From: Caulobacter sp. Root1455
GTDB lineage: Bacteria > Pseudomonadota > Alphaproteobacteria > Caulobacterales > Caulobacteraceae
Direction: 5' to 3'
Assembly: GCF_001426905.1 (NCBI RefSeq)
Contig: NZ_LMFQ01000002.1
Coordinates: 62,526 to 126,525 of the forward strand
DNA: 64,000 nt
The translations under genes and the position numbers were made by a program. The notes beneath the pieces were generated by a model. That model was given only the letters and a program-made list of their open reading frames with translations. It searched no databases and was not told the DNA's origin. Positions 8,313 through 18,100 of the stretch are shown one piece after another. Positions within the stretch are counted from its first letter, which is position 1, and every line of letters begins with the position of its first letter.

Positions 8313-9491
8313 CTAGACCGGCTTCGGCTCCGGCTTGCGCCGGAACGGGATGTCGAACGACAGCCGCGTCCCGCACCGCCACAGCCACTCCAGCGGACCG
8401 TAGTGGAAGGCCTTGAACCAGGCCGCGGCCAGCAACAGCTGCACCGCCACGGCGGCCACGCCGATCCCCAGGGCCAGGGACGGGGTCATCCGTTCGTAAA
8501 GGCCCAGGCCCAGCGGATAGAACAGCGGGATGAAGACCAACGACTGTCCGACATAGAGGGTCAGGGTCATTCGCCCGACCGGGACCAGGACCCGCAAAAC
8601 CCGCTCGCCGCCGACGCGCCACAACTGGACGAAGATCAGCACCGACGCGGCCATGCACGACAGGTCGAACCAGCCGCCGACCAGCGTGTTGGTCCAGAAC
8701 ACCGGGCCGCTGTCGTGGCCTGCGGTCTTGGCTTTCAGCACGTGACAAACGGCGGCGACCAGGGCGACGGCGACCAGGGCGACCACGCGGCCCCGGCGGA
8801 AGCGTCCAGGATCGGCGAAGAAGCCGATCCGGCCCAGCACCAGTCCGATCAGGAACAGGCCCAGCACCTGCACGCAGCGGCCGGTCTCGATGAAGAACCA
8901 CCACTTGTTGACCTGGCCGTCCCAGAGATTGGCGCGGAACACCTGGCCGACGTCGCCGGTCAGATAGGTGGCCATAGCGGGGTCGGTGAAGTAGTGCGGC
9001 GACTTCAGCGCCCAGGGCGCGCCGGCGGCGCCCGCCGCGATCCACAGCAGGATGTAGGGCTGCAGGAAGCAGAGCGCGGCCACGGTCAGCAGGACGCGGT
9101 TGGACCGGACCTTGTCGAACGGGATCAGGACGAAGCCGGCCAGGGCCAGCACCACGATGATGTCGCCGCGATAGACCAGGCCGTGCAGCAGGCCGATCCC
9201 CGCCAGCAGCGTCAGGCGCCAGGCGAACCGGCCGGCGAACGGCTGGCCCCGACGCGCGGCGCCGTCCATCATCACGAAGAAGCTGAAGCCGAAACAGAGG
9301 GCCAGCAGCGAGAAGGTCTTGCCCATGAACAGGGTGAAGACCGCCGTGGTCACGGGGTTGGTGACCGGGTGAGCCCAGTAGAGCTCGAAATATTCCAGCA
9401 TGTGGACCAGGAACAGGCCCATCAGGGCGTAGCCCCGCAAGCCGTCCACGATCGCGAGGCGCGGCGACGCCCCGTTCGGCCCTTCTGACAT
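8313..9491 (-). CDS. DUF418 / YeiB-type membrane protein
   Basis: A 392-aa polytopic membrane protein. The N-terminus LAIVDGLRGYALMGLFLVHML is the typical opening of the DUF418/YeiB family, related to acyltransferase-3 proteins. About ten hydrophobic helices follow, and the C-terminal RMTLTLYVGQSLVFIPLFY plus AWFKAFHYGPLEWLWR are the conserved DUF418 block. The family is poorly characterised, though a transport or acyl-transfer role at the inner membrane has been suggested. It is transcribed alone. A perfect 12-bp palindrome of LacI-operator type lies 27 bp upstream of the start, suggesting sugar-responsive control. Confidence 0.88.
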   Translation of the reverse strand: MSEGPNGASPRLAIVDGLRGYALMGLFLVHMLEYFELYWAHPVTNPVTTAVFTLFMGKTFSLLALCFGFSFFVMMDGAARRGQPFAGRFAWRLTLLAGIGLLHGLVYRGDIIVVLALAGFVLIPFDKVRSNRVLLTVAALCFLQPYILLWIAAGAAGAPWALKSPHYFTDPAMATYLTGDVGQVFRANLWDGQVNKWWFFIETGRCVQVLGLFLIGLVLGRIGFFADPGRFRRGRVVALVAVALVAAVCHVLKAKTAGHDSGPVFWTNTLVGGWFDLSCMAASVLIFVQLWRVGGERVLRVLVPVGRMTLTLYVGQSLVFIPLFYPLGLGLYERMTPSLALGIGVAAVAVQLLLAAAWFKAFHYGPLEWLWRCGTRLSFDIPFRRKPEPKPV

Positions 9492-9517
9492 TCGCGCCCT
9501 CCCCAGGTCGTCGCTGT

Positions 9518-9529
9518 GTTAGCGCTAAC
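9518..9529. promoter_or_regulatory. LacI/GalR-type operator palindrome
   Basis: GTTAGCGCTAAC is a perfect palindrome with the central CG and TTAGC/GCTAA half-sites typical of LacI-family operators; the Caulobacter xylose repressor uses sites of this general form. It lies 27 bp upstream of the DUF418 gene start and downstream of the transglutaminase gene, where it could block the DUF418 promoter. No LacI-family gene is in the window, so a regulator elsewhere is implied. Confidence 0.55.
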
Positions 9530-9553
9530 CTAGGGTGCGTCGCCCTCGGAGGT

Positions 9554-10540
9554 CTACTGCTGTTGCTGCTGGCGCTGCTGCTGTTCGCGGATGGCGTCGG
9601 CGCTGGCCCGGCGACGGTTGGCCGAGCCGAACGGGGCCGAGGGGCGGGGCAGGCGCAGGAACTCGGGCTCGGCCACCGCCGCCCGGGCCCGGCGCACGGA
9701 CACCCCGACCGCCAGGTGGCTCTCGGAATCGCCCTTGTAGACGCCCCGCGACGGGGTGACGTCGCTGTAGTCGCGGCCCACGGCCACGGCGACGTGGCGC
9801 TCGCCGGTCATGACATTGTTGGTCGGGTCGAACCCCACCCATCGATAGCTGGGCAGGAACACCTCGACCCAGGCGTGGGTCGCGTCGGGGTCGGAGCGGT
9901 CGCCGGCCTCGCGGTCGGTGAACAGGTAGCCTGAGACGTAGCGGGCCGGGATGCCCCAGGCGCGGCAGACCGCCAGCATGATGTGGGCGAAGTCCTGGCA
10001 GACCCCGCGTCCGGCCTCCAACGCCAGGTCGATCGGGCTGTCGGCGTCGGTGACCCCCGGCTGGTATTCGAACGCCTTGTAGATCGTGTCGCACAGGGCC
10101 TGGGCCGCCGAGAACGGATCGCGGCGACGCAGGGAATCGATGTCCTGCTCGAGGATGAAGGTCTCCAGGGCGGACGTCATCTGGACGAAGCCGTGGGGCT
10201 GGAGATAGTCGAAGCATTCGCCCCGCACGAACGCGCTCTTCAGCCGCTCCCACTCGCCCATGTCCAGCGGCAGAGGCCATTCGTGCACCGGCTCGGTCTC
10301 GACGGCCGAGCGGGCGATGATCGTCAGGCCGTCGTGCGGCTGGGGCACGTCGAAATGGTAGACGGCGTTGCCGAAGCTGTCGGCGTAGGAGAACACCTGG
10401 GCGGCGGGTTCGATGTCCAGTTCGAAGCTGACCAGCCGCTGGCGCGCGCCCTTCTGGGGCTGCATCCACAGCTCCATCAGGCTTTCGCGGACGGGCCGCT
10501 CGTAATGGTACTGGGTGACGTGGCGGATCTCGAGCAGCAC
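9554..10540 (-). CDS. Transglutaminase-like cysteine protease family protein
   Basis: A 328-aa protein with a bacterial transglutaminase N-terminal beta domain (residues 1-85, LEIRHVTQYHYERPV) followed by a transglutaminase-like core. The catalytic triad is visible: Cys181 in GRGVCQDFAH, His222 in ATHAWVEVF and Asp238 in GFDPTNN. The C-terminus is glutamine-rich (QQQRQQQQQ). It is the third gene of a minus-strand set with the alpha-E and circularly permuted ATP-grasp proteins. That trio recurs widely in bacteria and has been proposed, on comparative grounds, to make and cleave peptide-like bonds; the substrate is unknown. Confidence 0.92.
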   Translation of the reverse strand: MLLEIRHVTQYHYERPVRESLMELWMQPQKGARQRLVSFELDIEPAAQVFSYADSFGNAVYHFDVPQPHDGLTIIARSAVETEPVHEWPLPLDMGEWERLKSAFVRGECFDYLQPHGFVQMTSALETFILEQDIDSLRRRDPFSAAQALCDTIYKAFEYQPGVTDADSPIDLALEAGRGVCQDFAHIMLAVCRAWGIPARYVSGYLFTDREAGDRSDPDATHAWVEVFLPSYRWVGFDPTNNVMTGERHVAVAVGRDYSDVTPSRGVYKGDSESHLAVGVSVRRARAAVAEPEFLRLPRPSAPFGSANRRRASADAIREQQQRQQQQQ

Positions 10541-10565
10541 GGGCGATCTTCCTAAGCGGTCCTCC

Positions 10566-11501
10566 CTAGGCGGGGAGGCGCATTTCCAGCGGATAGGCGA
10601 CGAAGGTCTCGTAGATCGCCTGGTGGATGCGGGCGCATTCGTTGGCGACGGTGGTCAGAAGTTCGCCCGCGCCCTGGCTCTCCAGCTCGCCGACGTCGGC
10701 GAACTCCAACCGGGCCTTCAGCCGGCCGGCCAGCCGTTCGGGGGCCGCGCGGCCGGTGGCCTCGACGTGGCGGGCCAGTTCGCTGAGATGCTTCTCGATC
10801 TGGCTGGTGGCGAAGCGGATCGAGCGCGGGAAGTCCTCGTCGAAGACCATGAACTCCAGGATGTGCCGCGGCTCGATCTCGGCGGTGTAGACCCGCAGAT
10901 AGGGCTCCAGCGCGCAGCCCATCCGCAGCAGGCTGACCAGGGCCAGGTGGTCGTTGACCTTGGGGCTGTCCTCGGCGAAGCAGGCCTCCAGCAGGCTGGC
11001 GATCAGCTGGGCTCGCTCCAGATACATACCCACCATCATGAAGCGCCAGCTCTCGCCGTGGCTCATCGTGGTGTCGGCCGCGCCCTTGAACAGGTGCACG
11101 TCGGCGATGATGTCGTGCAGGAAGGTAACCGAATTGTCGGCGAACTCGCGGCCGGCGTTGCGGTCGATGACCTTCAGGTACAGCAGGTTCAGCCGCTCCC
11201 AGGTCTCGGTCGTGATCTGGTCGCGGACCTGGCGGGCGTTCTCCCGGGCCCTCGACAGCGACGAGACAACGGAGTTGGGATCGGAGCGGTCCAGGACCAG
11301 GCCGTTGGCCGCCTCGAAGGCGCCGGCCGCCAGTTCGGTCTCGCCCACGGCGGACAGGGCGATCCGCACGGCCTCGGCGCCGGTATCGGTCTGGTCGAGG
11401 GTGGCGTTCAGCATCACCGTCGACAGCCGCGACAGGTGCTCGGCGCGTTCAATGTAGCGGCCCAGCCAGTAGAGGCTGTCGGCGACCCGAGCGAGCATCA
11501 T
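10566..11501 (-). CDS. Alpha-E domain protein
   Basis: An all-helical protein of about 311 aa whose opening, ARVADSLYWLGRYIERAEHLSR, is the signature of the alpha-E (DUF403) family. I chose the ATG at 11501 because AAGAGG lies about eight bases upstream and the family normally starts with MLAR; the frame is open to an ATG at 11558 that would overlap the upstream gene by 23 bp. It lies between the ATP-grasp gene and the transglutaminase gene on the same strand. The family always accompanies circularly permuted ATP-grasp enzymes and may be their partner or substrate-binding subunit. Confidence 0.9.
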   Translation of the reverse strand: MMLARVADSLYWLGRYIERAEHLSRLSTVMLNATLDQTDTGAEAVRIALSAVGETELAAGAFEAANGLVLDRSDPNSVVSSLSRARENARQVRDQITTETWERLNLLYLKVIDRNAGREFADNSVTFLHDIIADVHLFKGAADTTMSHGESWRFMMVGMYLERAQLIASLLEACFAEDSPKVNDHLALVSLLRMGCALEPYLRVYTAEIEPRHILEFMVFDEDFPRSIRFATSQIEKHLSELARHVEATGRAAPERLAGRLKARLEFADVGELESQGAGELLTTVANECARIHQAIYETFVAYPLEMRLPA

Positions 11502-11535
11502 GCGAGCGACCTCTTGTTGAAGGAGAGTGCGAGCA

Positions 11536-13080
11536 TCATTGGCCGGCTCCCTTTTCATGGCCGTTGCCGTTGTGGCCGTTCTCCTCGGCCAGCACCCAGG
11601 TGTCCTTCGACCCGCCGCCCTGGCTGGAATTGACCACCAGCGAGCCGCGCTTCAGCGCCACGCGGGTCAGGGCGCCGGGGGTGACGACGGTTTTCTCGCC
11701 CGACAGGATGAAGGGCCGCAGGTCGACGTGGCGGGGCTCGATCCGGCCGTCCACCAGGCAAGGGGCGGTCGACAGCTGGATGGTCGGCTGGGCGATGTAG
11801 TTGGCCGGGTCGGCCTTCAGGGCGTCGGCGAACTCCGACCGCTCCCTGGCCGAGGCGTGGGGCCCCACAAGCATGCCGTAACCGCCCGAAGCGCCCACCG
11901 CCTTGACCACCAGCTTGTCCAGATTGTCCAGCACGTGGCTCAGCTGAGCCGGCTCGCGGCACAGGAAGGTCTCGATGTTCGGCAGGATCGGATCCTCGCC
12001 GAGATAGTAGCGGACGATGTCGGGCACGAAGGCGTAAACCGCCTTGTCGTCGGCCACCCCGGTGCCCGGCGCGTTGCAGATCACCACGTTGCCGGCCCGA
12101 TAGGCGTTGAACAGCCCCGCAGCGCCCAGCGATGAATCGCGCCGGAAGGTGAGGGGATCGATGAAGTCATCGTCGACCCGCCGGTAGATCACGTCCACGC
12201 GGCGCAGGCCGGTCGTGGTGCGCATGTAGATCATGTTGTCATGGACCACCAGATCGCGGCCCTCGACCAGCGGCACCCCCATCAGGCGCGCCAGATAGGC
12301 GTGCTCGTAATAGGCCGAGTTGTAGACGCCGGGGGTCAGCACGACGACCTGCGGATTGGAGCGCCAGTCGGCGCTCATGCTCTTGAGCGTGGCCAGCAGC
12401 AGGTCGGGATAGCGCTCGACCGGCCGCACCCCGGCCTCGCGATAGGCGCTGGGGAAGGTGCGCTTGGAGGCGTCGCGGTTGGCCAGCATGTAGGACACGC
12501 CGGACGGCACGCGCAGGTTGTCTTCCAGCACGGCGAACTCGCCGTCCGGGCCGCGGATCAGGTCGCTGCCGCAGACATTGGCGTAGGCCTTGTGCGGCAC
12601 ATAGAGGTTCTGCATCTCGCGACGGTACGAGGGCGCGCCCAGCACCAGCTCGCGCGGCACCACCCCGTCCATCAGGATCTGCTGTTCGCCGTAGATGTCG
12701 GCCAGGAACATATTCAGCGCCTGCAGGCGCTGGGTCAGGCCGGCCTCGATCTTGGCCCATTCCTGGGCCGGCAGGATGCGGGGGAAAAGGTCGGTCGGGA
12801 TGATCCGCTCGGTGGCGCTGTCGGCTCCGTAGACGGTGAAGGTGATGCCTTGCAGCAGGAACGAGCGCTCGAGCATCCGCTGCCGGTCCGCCAGTTCGCT
12901 GGCCCCGAGCGTGGAGATTCGGCTCTGCAGCGCCGCGTAGTGGGTCCGCACGTCGCCGCCCTGGGCGATCATCTCGTCGTAAGGCGCGCCGGGCAGATAG
13001 GCCGCACCGGTCATCGGGAGGCTGGGAGTATCGTCGATGTCCTGGATTTTCGCCGCCACGCCCGTGTCCACTTTGTCCAC
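11536..13080 (-). CDS. Circularly permuted ATP-grasp type 2 protein
   Basis: A 514-aa enzyme of the DUF404/DUF407 circularly permuted ATP-grasp family. Visible landmarks are GITFTVYG near residue 75, FPRILPAQEWAKIEAGLTQR, LEDNLRVPSGVSYMLANR, VYRRVDDDFIDPL, NAPGTGVADDKAVYAFVP and VVKAVGASGGYGMLVG (phosphate-binding loop). It is the first gene of the set followed by alpha-E and transglutaminase genes, 34 bp ahead of the preferred alpha-E start. The family is predicted to form amide bonds using ATP. The annotated start is GTG at 13080; an ATG at 13014 is an alternative. It is divergent from tamA, leaving about 235 bp for promoters. Confidence 0.92.
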   Translation of the reverse strand: MDKVDTGVAAKIQDIDDTPSLPMTGAAYLPGAPYDEMIAQGGDVRTHYAALQSRISTLGASELADRQRMLERSFLLQGITFTVYGADSATERIIPTDLFPRILPAQEWAKIEAGLTQRLQALNMFLADIYGEQQILMDGVVPRELVLGAPSYRREMQNLYVPHKAYANVCGSDLIRGPDGEFAVLEDNLRVPSGVSYMLANRDASKRTFPSAYREAGVRPVERYPDLLLATLKSMSADWRSNPQVVVLTPGVYNSAYYEHAYLARLMGVPLVEGRDLVVHDNMIYMRTTTGLRRVDVIYRRVDDDFIDPLTFRRDSSLGAAGLFNAYRAGNVVICNAPGTGVADDKAVYAFVPDIVRYYLGEDPILPNIETFLCREPAQLSHVLDNLDKLVVKAVGASGGYGMLVGPHASARERSEFADALKADPANYIAQPTIQLSTAPCLVDGRIEPRHVDLRPFILSGEKTVVTPGALTRVALKRGSLVVNSSQGGGSKDTWVLAEENGHNGNGHEKGAGQ

Positions 13081-13316
13081 CCTGCGCGCCGGATTGAGGC
13101 GGCGCGTCCCGATCCAGCCTAGAACGCGCGAAGTCCGGAAGCGGTGCTTTTCGGCTCGCGATGATCCGATGCGCGGGACTGCTCAACATTTGGGCGCCCT
13201 CCTGATGATCGAAGGAGCCGGGCGCTGAAGCGGTTCCGGAATTTCACCGCGTGACAGTCGGCGGGGGGGCGACTACAGGGGTTCAGGGACGCTGCGCGCG
13301 GGGACTGGAAGGCTTG

Positions 13317-15101
13317 GTGCGTAAGAGATCTGTCCTCGGCATGACCACGGCGGCCCTGTTGGCCGCCGGCCACGCCAATGCGGCCGAGCCCGCGGCCATC
13401 GTCACCGGCGTCGAGGACAAGGCGCTGCGTGAAGCGATCCAGCGCGCCATGACCGAAGCCAAGGCGCCGCCGCGCAGCCGTTCGGAGGCCCGCCGCCGCG
13501 CCAGGGACGCCGGCGACGACGCCGTCGCCGTGCTGCGCTCGGAGGGCTACTACGCCTATGTCGTCGAACCCGATGTCTCGGAAGCCGAGCCGCCGCGCGC
13601 GATTCTCAAGATCACCCCCGGTCCGGTTTTCGTGATCGCCGACCCCAGGCTGGCCTGGAGCGGACCCGAGCCGGACGAGGGAGTCGTCAAGCGGGCCGAA
13701 AGCGTCATCCGCCTGACGCCGGGCGCGCCTGGCCGGGCCGTCGAGGTGCTGGCGGCCGAGGGGCGCGTCGTCTCCCAGGTTCAGCAGCTGGGCTATGCCG
13801 ACGCCGCCGCCGAGCCGCGCGAGGTGGTGGTCGATCACGCCGATCACACGGTCCGTCCGGTGTTCCACATCGCGGCGGGCGACCTGACCCATGTCGACGG
13901 GATCCAGGTGGTGACCCAGGGGCGATCGAACCCCGCCTGGATCAAGCATCTGGCCCCGTGGACGTCCGGAGACATCTACGAGCCCGACGATATCGCCGAA
14001 CTGGAGCGCCGGTTGCGGGACACCGGGGTCTACGACACCGTCTCGGTCTCGCTGGCCCCCAAGGACAAGGCGCTGCCCGACGGGCTGCGGCCGGTGATCG
14101 TGACCGTGTCCGACCGCAAGGCCAGGACCGTGGAGCTGGCCGCCAGCTATTCGACCACCGACGGGCCGGGCGCGGACGCCAAGTGGATCCACTACAATCG
14201 CTTTCATCGGGCTGACACCACGACCCTGTCGGCGCGGCTGGCCAGGGTGGACAGTCGTCTGGAAGCCGAGCTGGCCCTGCCGCATTGGCGGCGCAGCCAG
14301 CAGACCCTGAAGCTCAACACCGCCATCTTCCACGACGACACCGACGCCTATGTCGAAACCGGCGCCCACATCGGCGCGGACCTGACCCGAAAGCTGCGCA
14401 CGACCGTCTATCGGACCTACGGCGTCTCGCTGGACCTGTCGCAGGTCGATTCACCCCTCACCACCAACGGCGCGACCACCCGGGTCGAGCAGAACTTCGC
14501 CACCCTCACCCTGCTGGGCGCCCAGGCCTGGGACCGATCCGACAACGTGCTGGACCCGACCAAGGGCTGGCGGCTGGATGTGCGGGCCGAGCCCACCGCC
14601 ATTACCGGCGACCTGACCATGGCCTTCCTGAAGATTCAGGCCCAGACGTCGGCCTACCTGCCGTTCGGCCAGGGCGCGCGCACCGTGCTGGCTGGGCGGT
14701 TCAAGGCCGGGCAGATCGTCGGCGGAACCATGCCCGAGGTGCCGGCCTCCAAGCGGCTCTACGCCGGCGGCGGCGGTTCGGTGCGCGGCTATGCCTACCA
14801 GGCCATCGGTCCGCGGATCGACAACACCACCACGCCCCAGGGCGGCCTGTCGTTGCTGGAATCCTCGATCGAGCTGCGCCACAAGTTCACCGACCGTTGG
14901 GGCGCCGTGGCCTTTGTCGACGCAGGCGGGGTGGGCGTCGACAAGTGGCCGGGCGGCGATGATTTCGGCGTGGGCGTCGGGGTCGGCGTGCGCTACGACC
15001 TGGGCTTCGGACCGATCCGGGCCGACATCGCCGTGCCGATCAGCAAGCGCGAGGGCGATCCGGCGTTCCAGGTCTATATCAGCATCGGGCAGGCCTTTTG
15101 A
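13317..15101 (+). CDS. tamA: TamA, outer-membrane Omp85-family assembly protein
   Basis: A 594-aa outer-membrane protein that works with TamB in inserting outer-membrane proteins and in lipid homeostasis. I chose GTG 13317 because it gives a clean signal peptide (RKRSVLGMTTAALLAAGHANA-AEP) and GGAAGG lies a few bases upstream; the frame is open further upstream to 13251. POTRA-like repeats occupy about residues 25-270. The C-terminal beta-barrel carries the Omp85 motif near GGGGSVRGYAYQ and ends in VYISIGQAF with the typical terminal Phe. tamB starts inside its stop codon. Confidence 0.92.
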   Translation: MRKRSVLGMTTAALLAAGHANAAEPAAIVTGVEDKALREAIQRAMTEAKAPPRSRSEARRRARDAGDDAVAVLRSEGYYAYVVEPDVSEAEPPRAILKITPGPVFVIADPRLAWSGPEPDEGVVKRAESVIRLTPGAPGRAVEVLAAEGRVVSQVQQLGYADAAAEPREVVVDHADHTVRPVFHIAAGDLTHVDGIQVVTQGRSNPAWIKHLAPWTSGDIYEPDDIAELERRLRDTGVYDTVSVSLAPKDKALPDGLRPVIVTVSDRKARTVELAASYSTTDGPGADAKWIHYNRFHRADTTTLSARLARVDSRLEAELALPHWRRSQQTLKLNTAIFHDDTDAYVETGAHIGADLTRKLRTTVYRTYGVSLDLSQVDSPLTTNGATTRVEQNFATLTLLGAQAWDRSDNVLDPTKGWRLDVRAEPTAITGDLTMAFLKIQAQTSAYLPFGQGARTVLAGRFKAGQIVGGTMPEVPASKRLYAGGGGSVRGYAYQAIGPRIDNTTTPQGGLSLLESSIELRHKFTDRWGAVAFVDAGGVGVDKWPGGDDFGVGVGVGVRYDLGFGPIRADIAVPISKREGDPAFQVYISIGQAF

Positions 15102-18100
15102 CCGACGCCCAAGAACCACCTGGCGGGCCGCCGCCCGAGGACATGCCGGAAGTCGTCGCCGAGGCGGCGACCAAGGTCGCGCGCAAGATCGGCTGGCCGG
15201 GCCTGATCATCATCGTTTCGGTGAGCCTGGTGGTGCTGATCGCCGTGCTGTTGGGCGGCGTGCGCTTCGGCGCGATCACTCCGCAGGGCCGCGCCTTCCT
15301 GGAGGCCCGCACCAGCGGCCTGAAACTGGGCCGCATCGGCCGCCTGAAGATCGAAGGCCTGACGGGCGACATCTGGAACGCGTTCGGCGTTCGTCGCCTG
15401 ACGATCAGCGACGAGAAGGGCGTCTGGCTGGAGGCCGCCGACCTCTATGTCGACTGGCGGCCGGCCGAGCTGTTCTACCGCCGCTTCCACGCCGACAAGA
15501 TCACCGCCCGCCAGGTCGTCGTGCTGCGCCGTCCGACCCTGACCCCCAAGGGCAAGTCCAGCGCCGCGCCGCTGTCGGTGGACCTTGACCATGTCGCCCT
15601 GCGCCTGATCACTCGGCCCGCGTTCAGCCGCCAGGCCGGCGACTTCGACCTGAGCGGCGATTACGAGTCCGCGAGGCTGGGCGGCCAGAAGGGCAATCTG
15701 CGGGCGCTTAGCCGCATGCACGTCGGCGACCACCTGAAGCTGGTCTTCGACCTTGGTCGCGACAAGACCCTGTTGCTGGACGCCGAGGCCCAGGAGGCCA
15801 ATGGCGGGGCCCTGGCCGGGGCGATGGGCCTGTCGCCCGACCGGCCCTTCGATCTGAACGCCAAGGCCCACGGGACCACCAGCCAGGGCGCGTTCACCGT
15901 CCTGGCTCGGTCCGGCGACGCCACGCCGCTGAAGGCTGGCGGCGCCTGGACCCCGCAGGGCGGTTCGGCGGCCGGCCATATCGACCTCGCGGCTTCGACC
16001 TTGACCGACCGCGAGGAGCGGATGTTCGGCGCCGACGCCCGCTTTTCGATCGTCGGCCGCAAGGCCGGGGCGTTCAGCGATCTCGACCTGAAGATCGACA
16101 GCCAGAACCTGGTCCTGGCCGCTCACGGCCCCGCCGATCTGGGCAAGCGGATCACCGCCCCCGCCGGCCTGACCTTCTCCGCCAAGATCGGAAATCTCTC
16201 CCGCGTCACGCCGCTGCCGACCCTGGGGGCGGGCGTCGCGGACGGGGTCTTCCATCTGACCGGCGACGGCTTCCTGGTCGACGGCCGCCTCGACGTCCGG
16301 GATCTTTCCTGGCTGGGCTATCGTTTGGCGCGCGCCAAGGGACCGGCGACCGTCGGCTGGAAACGCGGCGAACTGAGCATCAAGGCCGAGGCCACGACCG
16401 AGGGCGGCGGCGGGCAGGGTCTGCTGGCCGTGCTCGGACGCTCTCCCTCGGCCCAGTTCGAGGGGACGCGGTTGAAGGACGGCCGCTTCCTGATCCGCTC
16501 GGCGAAGGTCCAGGCCCCGAATCTGGCCGTCGTCGCCCAAGGCGAGCGCGGCGTTCTCGGCGGCCTGTCCTTCAAGGGTGAGGCCAAGGTCGCTTCGCTG
16601 GCCCCGATCCACGCCGGGATGGCGGGACAGGCGAGCGTGAGATGGTCGGCCAGCCAGGGCGTCGGCAAGCCCTGGATGCTGGCCGCCGACGCGCGCGGCG
16701 GCAATTTCGCCACCGGCCTGCCGGAACTGGACCGCTTGCTGGGCAAGACGCCGCGTCTCGAGGCCCGCGGCTCCTGGGCCAACGAGCGGCTGTCGATCGC
16801 CGACGCCAAGCTGGATGGCACGGCCGCGTCGGTGCGGTCTTCCGGCGTGCTCGGCCCGGCCACGGCCCTGGCCTTCAAGCTGGACTGGTCCGCCACGGGG
16901 CCCTTCGTCGCCGGCCCGGTCGAGGTTGCCGGCAAGGCCAAGGGGACGGGGGCCGTGACCGGAACCCTGTCGGCGCCCAAGGCCGACCTGATCGCCGACT
17001 TCGACTCCATCGACGTGCCGCGCCTGCCGCTGAAGGACGCCCACGTGGTGCTGTCCTTCGCCAAGCGTCCCGACGGCGGCGACGGCACGGCGTCGATCGA
17101 GGCCGGCAGCAAGTACGGCCCGGCCAAGGGGCGCACGGCCTTCAATTTCGCGACCGGCGGGCTGGAGCTTTCCGACCTGGACGTCGACGCCGGCGGGGCC
17201 AAGGCCAAGGGCGCGGTTTCCCTGCGCAGCGGTCGTCCGGCCACGGCCGACCTGACGTTGGCGATCGGGCCTGGCGCGTTCCTCACCCAGGGGCGGGTCG
17301 CCGGCACGGCCAAGATCACCGACAGCGCGGCCGGACCGGTGGCGCAGCTCGACCTGGCCGTCGACGACATCGTCGACGGGGCGTGGAAGGTCCGGCACGC
17401 GGCGGTGAAGGCCTCCGGCCCGATGGCCCGTCTGCCCCTGACGATCGGCGCGCGGGGCGAGGCCCCGTCCGGTCACTGGAATTTGAACGGTTCGGGCGTG
17501 CTGACTCAGTCTGGTCCGGAATACCTGCTGGCCCTCGACGCCGCCGGAGCCATGGCGCGCACCGAGGTCAAGACCCGGGAGGCCGCCCAGATCCGGTTCG
17601 GCGGCCCGCGCACCGGGGCCCGCCTGCGGCTGTCGGTCGGCGACGGCGCGGCCGATCTCGACGCCGACGTGGGCGGAGACCTGGCCACGCTCCGGGCGCA
17701 GCTGACCGGCGTCAGCCTGACCGCGCTCAATCCCGACATGGCCGGCAAGGTCGACGCCCATGTGACGCTCAGCGGGTCGGGCCCGACCCTGACCGGCGAG
17801 TTCGACGCCAACCTGATCGGGGCCCGCGAACGCGGCTCGCGCACCGACCGCTCGCTGAACGCCGAGATCCGCGGCGTTCTGCGCGACAACCTGATGACCA
17901 TCAACGCCAGCAGCTCCAACAGCCAGGGCCTGCAGGCCAAGGCCGAGGTGACGCTGCCGACCGAGGCCTCGGCCAAGCCGTTCCACCTGGCGATCGATCG
18001 TCGGCGGCCGGTGCGCGGCCAGTTCGCGGCCCAGGGCGAGATCAAGCCGCTGTGGGACCTGCTGGGCAGCTCCGAGCGCAGCGTGTCGGGCAAGATCGAC

